Positions 55,801 through 64,000 of a stretch of 64,000 bases of DNA are shown in pieces. The first letter of the stretch is position 1. Every line of letters starts with the position of its first letter. Below the pieces are notes generated by a model that saw nothing but the letters and a program-made list of their open reading frames with translations, was not told where the DNA came from and made no database searches. Both the position numbers and the translations under genes were made by a program. Source of the DNA: Centroberyx gerrardi (taxonomy: Eukaryota > Chordata > Actinopteri > Beryciformes > Berycidae); the NCBI RefSeq assembly GCF_048128805.1, contig NC_136008.1, positions 15,334,572 through 15,398,571 of the forward strand. The letters are read 5' to 3'.

Positions 55801-57598
55801 ATACACTGGATATACACCTAATATCTCATCCATATAAGAGTGGCTTCCATTTTTCCTCCATCCTCCTCCACCCATCAAATGATCTCACCCAGTCTGAGGC
55901 CTTATATCATAAATCCACCTACAATTATTCCCTTGTGCCATTCTCTGCTCCTGTTTTCACACCAGCCTTTCACCCCTTCTCTCTCTCTCTCCTTCCATTT
56001 CACACCTCCCTCCTCCCTGCCCTGTATCTTTATGTCACTTTGCATTACGTCACTTTGCACTACAGTATTTCGTTTTTATGCTGTTTTTTCTTGTCTTTTT
56101 CTATTTTTAATTAGATTCTTATTTTATTTGTAATTCTTATTTATCTTTATGAATACATTATAGTATTTCATTGTACTGTTTACCTTGTGTATGCTGTGTG
56201 TATGATAAATAAACAGACTTGACTTTACATATAGAATAGCTGTGCTGTTAATACAATAGCTCCATGCCCTCTACCTCTCCCCTCTCTGTTTTTCTTCATT
56301 ATCCTCTAGCCCACCGCCTGGAAATGTAAATCCATTCCTGTCACACCTCAATTTCCCCCTCCCCCAGCCCCTCCCCCCCCCCCTCCTCCCTGTCCCTTCT
56401 CTCTCCCCCCTCCTCCCTGTCCCTTCTCTCTCCCTCACCCTCGCTCAGTGGGCTGGGGGTCGGCTGCTGGCTGATGGCCTCCTCCAGGCTGCTGATGACG
56501 CTGTTTTTGTCCCTGAGGCGAAGGCGGTAGGAGGCTCGCAGGGCCTTCATCTGGCGGCGGTGCTGGATGCGGTGCCTCTTCAGCTGGACCCGGTACTGGT
56601 CCGCTTGCTGCTGCAGCTGCTGGAAGTGGGAGTACTGCTCCAGAAAACTCAGCAAGTGGGACATCACCGCCACCAAAGGAGACTCTGTCAGCTGGGCAAG
56701 AAAAGAAGTATGGGTTTGCGCACTGTTGCATACACACATTCAAAGTTGAGTAATACTGCAGACGCTTCTGTCTGGGGAACTGCTAATATATGCAGCTATT
56801 CCCAAGTCAGATGAGCGGCTCAGTCAAGCTGATGAAACTGCTCTGCTACCTTTCCTGTTGTTTCCAGTTGCACTTGAGACGCCCTCCTCTTCTCAGCCTC
56901 CTGCTTGAAAGACAGAAAGGCAGCCAGAGGAGTGCATGCTGGGATGTCCGGGCCATCTGCCTCATCCTCATCGCTCAGAGACGGGTCATCACTGTCACTG
57001 CTACTGCCTGGGTGACAATGAATTGCATACACAACAAACAGTGAAGGAATCTGTATAGTCATTCATCAATTAGCAGAAACACTCCACATTGTAACCCTTA
57101 TATTATTCAATACAGCCATTATGCTGGACTATAAATATTCAACAGAGCTACCTGACCACTCACTTGAATCACTAAGCCCAGCACAAGCCTTTTTTCCCAT
57201 CTTGGGGGTGTGGCCATTTCTCCTCCTGCTCCCTGTTTCCATGGAAACATGTCCTGGCTCCTGAGCACAGCAACAGACATGAGGGTGAGACGGTGATACA
57301 TCGACAAAATATTTACACATCACATATGACACAGACATGCACACAGCTACATGGCAATGATACCACTTTGCAGAGCCTCTATGAGGGAGGCTGTAGTCAT
57401 TTTTTCAGACTGTCAGGGGATTGGAGGCGCATGCATGCTCCCTGAAAAAACCTTTTCCTGACAGAGGACCCCTGAGGCTGGACATGATGTGGCTAGACTT
57501 ACCTCTGAGGCAGCTCCACACGCCCCCTCCTCTTCCTCCTCCTCCTTCTTAAAGACGGTGTAGAAGATGTAGACTAAAAGGGAGTAGAAGGCATACAT
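47398..57598 (-). CDS. kifc2: Kinesin-14 family C-terminal motor protein, KIFC2-like
   Basis: Minus-end-directed microtubule motor with its motor domain at the C-terminus. Nineteen coding exons join in frame to 929 residues (human KIFC2 about 838). The start [18 protein letters not shown] nearly matches the human KIFC2 N-terminus ([16 protein letters not shown]) and no other kinesin I know. Exon 7 opens [20 protein letters not shown], again as in KIFC2. The motor resembles KIFC3 more closely in places ([24 protein letters not shown]), because mammalian KIFC2 is itself diverged. The neighbouring tmem276-like gene also fits the human KIFC2 neighbourhood. The start ATG has G at -3. KIFC3 is the main alternative and I think it less likely. 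The exons are listed in the stalk and motor entries. Confidence 0.85.
48792..49389. mobile_element. hAT-type element rich in CAAGTC words, kifc2 intron 14
   Basis: Termini CAGAGGTGGGAC and GTCCCCACCTCTG are inverted repeats. They are flanked by GTTAACAC (48784-48791) and GTTAACGC (49390-49397), an 8-bp target duplication with one mismatch, as expected for hAT. Both ends are packed with repeated CAAGTC/AAGTCAAGTC motifs, probably subterminal transposase-binding repeats. The element is non-coding. Confidence 0.75.
53248..53345. repeat. Imperfect tandem repeat in kifc2 intron 5
   Basis: TGCAATTTCATGTTTTGGAT followed by TTCCTTGTA recurs about 62 nt later as TGCAATTCCATGTTTTGCAT and TTCCTTGTA, with a third partial copy (AATCCATGTTTTGCATACAT) between them. 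Confidence 0.75.
56355..56440. repeat. Polypyrimidine tandem repeat abutting the kifc2 exon 4 donor
   Basis: On the plus strand CTCCTCCCTGTCCCTTCTCT occurs twice, about 27 nt apart, with C-runs between. On the transcribed strand this is G-rich and purine-rich and starts right after the exon 4 donor. Confidence 0.85.
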
Positions 57599-58320
57599 CT
57601 CCTCCACCCGGTCCAAGAGTCACTGTAAACGTCAGCTCAACTGAATAAACAAAAGGATAGAGTCACGGTCTCACACCTCCACTCACGCTGCAGAAAAATG
57701 GAGAGGGAAAAAAAATGCAATCGCTATTTTTCACCCTGCTATCAGCGCCAAATTCTGAATGAATATTAAACAAATGGCAATAAACTCACTGAGATGTGAC
57801 AGGCCAATTAAGCATGACTGTTTGTATCGGTCTGCTTACGCCAGGACTTTTCCACTGAGGTTAACCCCTTTTATTTTTCCCTAGTTTAACCGCCATTCCT
57901 CTCCATCATAGCCTTATCTCCTACTCCTTACCATCACATATCCTCCTTTCTTAGGTGATGACAATCTGACATTTCAGCAATTTGTGTTCTCCGCTCACAC
58001 TCCATCTGTGTTGTCAATGACAAATCCTCCCATGCAGCCCTTGTTCTCAGAGCTGCAACAGCATCCCAGCATTGTGCAGCTCCTATGTGACTCCCTCGCC
58101 GCCTGTCTCTCTCCTCCCCTTTCTCCTCCTCCTCCTCCTCCTCTCCGCTCTGCTTCATCCACAGGCTGCATCTGCAGTGGGCATGCTCAGTGCAGCTTCC
58201 TGATCCTCTGCAGTGGTGAAGCGGTAGATATGGAGATTGATTGGTTTGGGGGTTCACACTGACACCAGCAGCCTGAGCCAGAGCCGGAGGAGAGGAGCCA
58301 GGTTCCACATCTGATGCGTA
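57599..58320 (-). promoter_or_regulatory. kifc2: kifc2 5' UTR and promoter region (presumed)
   Basis: Immediately upstream of the kifc2 start on the minus strand. A good splice acceptor (TTTACAG, exon side ending at 57622) lies 24 nt before the ATG. A consensus-like donor (ATG followed by GTAAGG) is at 57930-57931. The two suggest a non-coding first exon near 57,932-58,300. A GAG-repeat tract (minus strand, near 58110-58145) and a 124-codon open frame lie in that stretch. The frame looks like GA-rich low complexity, not a real protein. Confidence 0.4.
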
Positions 58321-59843
58321 CTCACATGGAAGGGACCAGTAACCAGTGTTTATGTATTTGCAAATACCTTAATCTGATAAGTGGCACAACAATAAGACCG
58401 TTTGATATGATCCAGGAGATTTGTAAAGTTACATAACTGGAGTGATTTATCTGATAAACAATGAGATAATTTATTCAAGTTCCATGTTTTTTTTTCAGTG
58501 AATATTATAGGTTTTAGTGTTTGTTAACAAAAGGCAATTAAATACATGGTCAGTAAAAAAATACATTCCATGAATACCAAGCAAAGACATAAATGATCAA
58601 ATCTTGTCACAAATGTCTATAAAACTATACATGATGTTCAGAAAGCCCTTAGTCAACGCTGCCCTGAAGTTTGACCAATGCTTTGTCCCAGAGATGGGCA
58701 AAGAGCCACAGATGCTTGTATACTGCAGTAGAAGTGCTGAAGCAGTTGCTCACTACTCTTGAATCCTGGAACACAGAATCTGCAGTGTCCAATCAGAATC
58801 TCTCTGAAGAATATTAACATCTTGCAAGGACGAATGGAATATATACAAAATGAGAAACACTTCATTTTAGTGATGTTAAATTAAACAGACATAGTCATTT
58901 AACGTCAACACAGCAGTATGCTGATAAGTATCAATAGGCATGATGAGGTAAGAGTCTGGGCGACTGCAGACATTTAGATAGCAATACTGCTGAGGCTGCA
59001 GAATGAGCAGGATCCAGAGTCTGAGGTGTCTGGCTGTTTTGAAAACCAGAGCGTATTCACACACATACTATTAGCAGAGAGATGTGTCCTACAGCAATGT
59101 GTCAATGGCCTAAAGCGAGTGCAGGCTGCTGACATACATGGAAATGTGCACACAGAAAATTACACTAGTCACATGCCAGCTTCACCACAGTCAAATAAAA
59201 TACCCTAATAAATATCACCAAGGCACTTCTGTCATGTTTAGGAGGATCATTGTTGCACAGTGTTTGCACAGTTTTCTGTGGTCAGTTTGTAGCTATGCTA
59301 CATAAATATTAAGGTACATGTTAGATCGGCATTTCAATAAGGTCTCATAACAGGAATAGGAACAACGCTAAAGTATTCTGCCTATACAGACTACAATTAT
59401 GAGTCTGAATCTATACAGCTTTTAAGTGTTAAAATGCAATCCATGTGTTCCATCCATCTGTTTATTGCATAATCCTGTACATATGTCAATAATATTTGCT
59501 GACATGTGGACTTCATAGGCTGCACTAAGAGTATGTCTATTGGGCTCCCTGAATAATAAACTGCTTTGTTCACTGAACAATGGCTTGTATTCAGTCCCTG
59601 TACAAAAGTATCTTATCCTCTGGTGCATGGGACCTCCAGTTTAGAAACTGACATCATCATATAGGTTAAATCTCTGCCACAAATATCACAAAATGCTCCT
59701 GAGTCAAGTTAGACACATTACAATTCTGACTTTGTTCGCTCTGACAGTTAGTAGCTCTTGACACAGTGCATAAGTTAACACAGATCATGACTAATCACAC
59801 AAGTCTCTGTTGATTTATGAAATTCTTACAGTACATTGGTCAG
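58321..59843. other. Intergenic region and presumed tmem276 3' UTR
   Basis: On the minus strand this follows the tmem276-like stop at 59844. An AATAAA on that strand (TTTATT at 59461-59466) lies about 380 nt downstream and is the best polyadenylation candidate; another is at 58470-58475. The rest is AT-rich with no gene that I recognise. Confidence 0.45.
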
Positions 59844-60831
59844 TCAGTCCCACACCCTGACTTCCAACAGAAACTTGTTAAGGGCCTGTGTGGAGGCCCA
59901 GCAGCCTGCAGACATGAATCCTTTCAAAAGCCACTCCATAAGTCCTTCAGTAGCAGCTGGAGAGATGAGAGGGGCAAAAGCCTTGGTTCCAACCCTGGGA
60001 GCCACAAGCAACGGGAGGCTGAGGGCCACGCTGCCGAAGGCCCCTAAAGCATTACCAGCAAACAGGCACACCGTCAGAGAGCAGGACAGGGATGACAGGG
60101 CCAGGCAGCGAGTCATCAGTGTCAGTGCGTCTGCTGACAGCCAATCACAAAGTCCCACGAGGAGGCAGGCGCCGCACAGGAGAATATGGGCCGTGTTGTG
60201 GTCTTCGCTGAGCCACAGGAAGCCAAAGGAGACCAGAGCCGGAGCCAGAACCTCACTGGCCCACTGTGCGTCATTCTGGAGGGAGGTCAGGTCTGAGCTG
60301 GGGGGACGCAGAAGGCAAAGTCCTGCAGAGAGCCCGAGCAGGAAGAGACCTAATGAAGGAGCCCTGTGATCCTACAGAGAGAAAGCAGAGAGAGAGAGGC
60401 AGGGCAGTAAATGCAGAAGCAGTACTGAAACCACAAAGTGAGATTGCCTAATGTAATACATGGCTGGATTCAGTGTTCACTAACCTTTCATGAAAAATTT
60501 AAGCCCAACTTTCATGCCCCAAACACAAACATGTCAGCTATAGGCTCAATGTTCAGAATTGCCATATTTTGCGTAAGTAACATATCCAAATAAATGCAGT
60601 TTTAGCTCTAGAATATCCAATAGAAAAAAACTCGAACCAAGCAGTAGAGGAAGCTGAACAAAAACAATTATAACAAACATTTTCTGTGTTAAATTGGCTA
60701 TATGCATTGAAGTATCTAGCCGACAATCTGAATCTCCCTACCTTGAAGAGTTGATAGGATGAGTACAGCGCTGTGGCAGACAGAATGATGTTGTAACATG
60801 CTGTTAACCATTCTGTAATACAGGAGGCCAT
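59844..60831 (-). CDS. tmem276: Small multi-pass membrane protein, TMEM276-like
   Basis: Two coding exons, 60742-60831 and 59844-60371, joined in phase 0 to a 205-residue protein. Exon 1 encodes MASCITEWLTACYNIILSAT and continues to YQLFK. Exon 2 is hydrophobic, with likely membrane segments SLGLFLLGLSAGLCLL, VLAPALVSFGFLWL, ILLCGACLLVGL, CLALSSLSCSLTVCLF and GSVALSLPLLVAP, and it ends LLEVRVWD. I assign TMEM276 partly from hydropathy and size and partly from context: human TMEM276 lies beside KIFC2 on 8q24.3. The function of this family is essentially unknown. The gene is divergent from cep72, with about 0.9 kb between start codons. Confidence 0.65.
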
Positions 60832-61744
60832 TGATCTTGAAGACGAGTAACACGAAGAACACAATTCAATTCATGAACACAGCCAGGATGTTGGCGGTGC
60901 TTAGTAGCAGCAGCAAACACAGCCACAGTTGGACAGGTTCAAACTAACTTGTATAAAGTTATGGAGTAAAATTGTACTATTTGTCTGAAGTTCGTTGAAT
61001 GTTTAACCTAGTCAGTGTACAATACTGAACACAGAGGATAGCACCAAACTTAAAGTAAAGAAAAACCAGCCTAGACCGCTGCATGTGTTTGTTTTGACAC
61101 GTGACGAATCAGGATATGGATAGAGCGCATGCTCACAATGCTGCCTTCAGGTGGTCCTCGTAAGCCCCTACTTCGGACGTTCTTGCTGTTCTAAATACTT
61201 ATTTATTTACTTTATTTATTTGTTTATTTATTTATTTACTGGCATAAAGATACAACAAGTACACAGCAAACCATCAATTCAGAAAAGGAACCAGATCGTA
61301 GAGACCAGAGATAGACTATGTAATGATCATATTTTACATATTGGCAGAGACAGACAATAACAGCAACGTTTCCAGCATATTGGCATTTGTTTATACAAAG
61401 ATTGTGTATGTAAAGATTTCAAGTATTTCAAGTTTTCACGGCTTGCTAATTGATTGAGGTATTAATGATAACAATGTACTGTTCACATCATTTGACAAAA
61501 ACAATAGAGAGGTTGTGTGAAATGTGCCTATAATTTGGCCATAATTTATTAGCATAAAGTCATTTTATCCATCACTTTTACCATCGATTGTTGACAGGGC
61601 TCCGCCTCCTGCGGCACATCTCGGCACCTCCGGTACAGTTAGTCGGACTTCCGATTCCGACCGACCCAGTCCTTGACCCAGTCGTATTACATTATACAGT
61701 ACACTATTCCGACAGCACGTGAAGGCAGCACAAGTTCGAAAAGT
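60832..61744. promoter_or_regulatory. Divergent promoter region between tmem276 and cep72
   Basis: The start codons are 913 bp apart and point outward. The stretch has a CACGTGAC E-box-like motif (near 61098-61105), a GCGCATGC motif resembling an NRF1 half site (61125-61132) and a TTTA-rich low-complexity run (about 61196-61240). No TATA box is evident near either start. The motif calls are by eye only. Confidence 0.4.
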
Positions 61745-64000
61745 ATGGCGGCGGAGTGCTTGACAACAATAACAGAGCAATGGATACGGGACAGACTGCA
61801 ATTAAAACATCCATGTCTTGGTAATGCTGCTCCCGTGAAACCTACCTTAAGATGTAAAAGATAATCAAATCAAATATACCAAGGTCCAAGACGCTACGTT
61901 CAAAACTTTTGCTGTTACAAACTATCGTAGCTAGCTAGTGTACTTACTAGCTAACCAAAGGGAAAGGGAATGATGGGCCTAGCTAAGCTAACGTTAGCTA
62001 CCTAAACCACCTACAATACCAACACCTACTGCAAACCAAAGTAGCAGGATCAAACTGTAATGTGCTTTCCTTTCTACCTAATGTTATGCTCTTTAACAGG
62101 AGACGTCAGATCACTAAGCCTCCCGGGAACGCACGAGGAGAAGATCAGACATCTTGGAACCGCACTGAAGAACTTCGTCCGTCTGAAGTCCCTTGATCTC
62201 TCCTATAATGTACTCGTCTCTGTTGAGGTAAGTGCCGCCCTGAACTGTTAATATAATGATGAAGTAAATTGTTTATTATTGAAACTTTACTCGGTCCTTC
62301 TAAGGGGGTGCAGCACTTGAAAATGCTGGAGAGGCTGAACCTGTACAATAACTGCATCCCCTCCTTTGAAGAGGTCAAAGTGCTCTGCCAGCTGCCAGCT
62401 TTGAGAGAGCTGGACCTCAGGCTCAACCCTCTGACTAAAAGTTATCCACACTACCGCTCTTATCTGGTGCATGCTATGCCCAACTTACGCAAGCTAGGTA
62501 AGCTATATAGCCACATGAAGCATTGACCCACATTGGGGTTTTAAAGATCTTTTCAAATCTCAGGTCAATTCTCAACCCTACTAACTGTCTTCCATTGCTC
62601 TCTAGATAACTGTTCAGTTAGAGACACGGAGCGGAAAGTTGGCATAATGCAGTTCTCCTCTGCAGTTGTGCCTCAGCAGAAGAGCCCCACTCTGAATCAG
62701 GCTACTCACCAGAGGTATATGGATTGTCAAATGCTTAACTTAAATGGGTTTATATGTTTCAGCTCCAATTTTACCTGATAGAGGGTTCCACCACAGATCT
62801 AGAACACATACTGGTCTTGCCAATTTCTTGGTGTAGAAAAGTATGGAGAAAGGCAAAAGATACTGAGGGAATATTTGGAAATTGCTTTGTAATTGCTCAT
62901 TTTCCTCCCCACTGTGCACACCGCTTTATGAATGGCACTCCTGTCCATCATATTATAATCTTTAAATAATGAAATTTAATAATACCATCACTAGCTTTCA
63001 ACAAAATGACGGGAATGGCACGTGTGCAGTTCATTTTGACGAAAGCAGCCATAGAAGGAACAGTGTAGAGCTTTAAAATGGTAAAAGTGTTGGAACCCAG
63101 AGTGAAGCAAAACTCAAAACAGAAAAATAACGTTTTCCCACTTAAAACTTTTATTCCTTGCAGCGGTCTGCTTGAGTGACATCTTTGCTGTCTTGCTTGT
63201 GGTTTGCAGGAGCAGTGATCAGAGATTGGCTTCAATTGGCCGCTTAACCAAGAAGCTCTCTCTCCTCGATGACACTGATGATATTGTGTTGAACTTTGTC
63301 GCTAATGGAGGCCAAAGTGAAACTCAGGCCCTCTCTGGCTCGTTCCACAAGGACACAGAGTCACAGTTTATTCATCTACAGCAAGGTAAGATTTGAAGTC
63401 CACATGCTAATTCACTAATCAAAAATAAAACATCTTGCAGGTCTGTTTTCAAATAGCAATTCATCTGCATCTGTCTTCTGTCCCAGAACCCAGAGAGGAA
63501 GAATCCAAAAATCTTTCAGAACTGGATAGTTCGCCTCCAAAACAGGTGATTTTATGTTATTTTAGGTCACAGATTGTATTCACAGATTTGAAATGCAGTG
63601 ATACATTATTGTATAAATCTGCTCTTTGTTTTTAGGAAACTGCTAAATCCATCCTCAGGTATACCCAGACAAAATATGGTAAGTTTGCAATGTGTCCTTT
63701 AGCAGCCCCCTGTACTGAGAATGAATTGGTGATATAGAGTGATATATAAGTAGGAGACATTGACACCACAGGAGTGAGATTTGTGGTACGACGAGACATT
63801 TCTCTAATCTGGTTAGTTCCCTCAGCTTTTTGCAAGGCAAAAAAAATCATAATCCACAAGTCGGCTGTCAAAAAAATGCATTTAGAAAAAGATTATCTGA
63901 CACATTTCATGGCCTTTAAAAAAACAGGATAAAATATTTTTTTTCATGAAATGCAGACAGAACATCTTAAGTTATCATCTTAAAGGATAATTCTGGTTAT
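61745..64000 (+). CDS. cep72: Leucine-rich-repeat centrosomal protein, CEP72-like, 5' part only
   Basis: In mammals CEP72 is a centriolar-satellite and centrosome protein that helps recruit partners for spindle and cilium function. Seven exons are seen: 61745-61820, 62100-62227, 62305-62497, 62606-62714, 63210-63385, 63487-63545, 63636-63678. The gene continues past the window; the last exon ends in a donor (TATG then GTAAG). It starts MAAECLTTITEQWIRDRL with a good Kozak context. The leucine-rich repeats run from about residue 27 to 130 (VRSLSLPGTHEEKIRHLG, LKSLDLSYNVLVSVEG, LERLNLYNNCIPSFEEV, LRELDLRLNPLTKSYPHYRS), then an LRR cap with DTERKVGIMQFSS. A later DDTDDIVLNFVA resembles CEP72. 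LRRC36 has a similar LRR block and is the alternative. Confidence 0.78.

Larger units (their letters stand above)
49914..57598 (-). other. kifc2: kifc2 exons 1-12: N-terminal segment and coiled-coil stalk
   Basis: Coding exons: 57503-57598, 57152-57260, 56850-57007, 56439-56691, 53557-53729, 53040-53105, 52606-52743, 52276-52473, 51871-52044, 50899-51046, 50127-50257, 49914-50025, about residues 1-585. A hydrophobic, aromatic-rich N-terminus is followed by an acidic run of six Glu, a Ser/Asp-rich patch ([13 protein letters not shown]) and then long coiled-coil. The coiled-coil includes [33 protein letters not shown] and [19 protein letters not shown]. Intron 4 (53730-56438, 2.7 kb) is the largest. 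It has a NotI site near 54159, an AATAAA near 56206 and an L2-like or retroposon-like T-rich tail near 56040-56220, but no recognised gene. Confidence 0.85.

Noticed and set aside
47398..57598. Assignment of the kinesin to KIFC3
   Set aside because: The motor is similar, but the N-terminus [13 protein letters not shown] and the stalk phrase GATDSEKRV match KIFC2, and the neighbour is tmem276-like.
57934..58308. 124-codon minus-strand frame upstream of kifc2
   Set aside because: Glu-rich because of a GAG repeat and resembles no known protein. Its stop lies 2 nt before a likely 5' UTR donor, so it does not extend the kifc2 protein. At most it is an upstream open frame.
59836..60369. 177-codon open frame on the plus strand
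   Set aside because: It is antisense to exon 2 of the tmem276-like gene, which has splice sites, a coherent hydrophobic protein and a start exon. The plus frame is basic low-complexity sequence with no recognisable domain.
61745..63678. Assignment of the LRR gene to LRRC36
   Set aside because: The LRR block is similar in both, but the later DDTDDIVLNFVA segment and the GTHEEKIRHLG start fit CEP72 better. Not fully excluded.

Overview
This window is vertebrate nuclear DNA, almost certainly from a teleost fish. It holds multi-exon genes with GT-AG introns, many of them only about 90-140 bp. It also has long CA/GT microsatellites and remnants of DNA transposons typical of fish genomes (Tc1-like, hAT-like, a TTAA-flanked element). 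There is no sign of bacterial operons, CRISPR or phage. All identities come from reading spliced frames by eye against remembered family sequences; no search was run.

Layout. (1) 1-36,220, minus strand: a complete neurobeachin-like 2 gene (nbeal2). I could place 55 coding exons whose phases join without a break into a protein of about 2,806 residues: N-terminal alpha-solenoid, concanavalin/LamG-like domain, a second helical region with an acidic Ser-rich linker, PH-like domain, BEACH domain and C-terminal WD40 repeats. Intron 1 is about 7.5 kb. (2) 38,146-46,535, plus strand: ccdc12, seven coding exons, 163 residues, a cwf18-family spliceosome protein, divergent from nbeal2. (3) 47,398-57,598, minus strand: a C-terminal-motor kinesin (kinesin-14), 19 coding exons, 929 residues, best matched to KIFC2 because of its unusual N-terminal hydrophobic start and a stalk motif. 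(4) 59,844-60,831, minus strand: a two-exon multi-pass membrane protein, probably tmem276. (5) 61,745 to beyond the window end, plus strand: the 5' part of a leucine-rich-repeat centrosomal protein gene, best matched to cep72; seven exons are visible.

The five genes do not form one pathway. NBEAL2 acts in granule biogenesis, CCDC12 in pre-mRNA splicing, KIFC2 in minus-end-directed microtubule transport and CEP72 at centriolar satellites. The nbeal2/ccdc12 head-to-head pair matches the human 3p21.31 arrangement, and kifc2/tmem276 resembles human 8q24.3, so this segment appears to join blocks that are separate in humans.

The most notable non-coding structures are a 73-nt near-perfect palindrome inside a hAT-like element in nbeal2 intron 1, several inverted-repeat-bounded transposon remnants in introns, and a C-terminal frame extension into a G-rich repeat after kifc2 exon 4. 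I found no convincing wholly new biological system.
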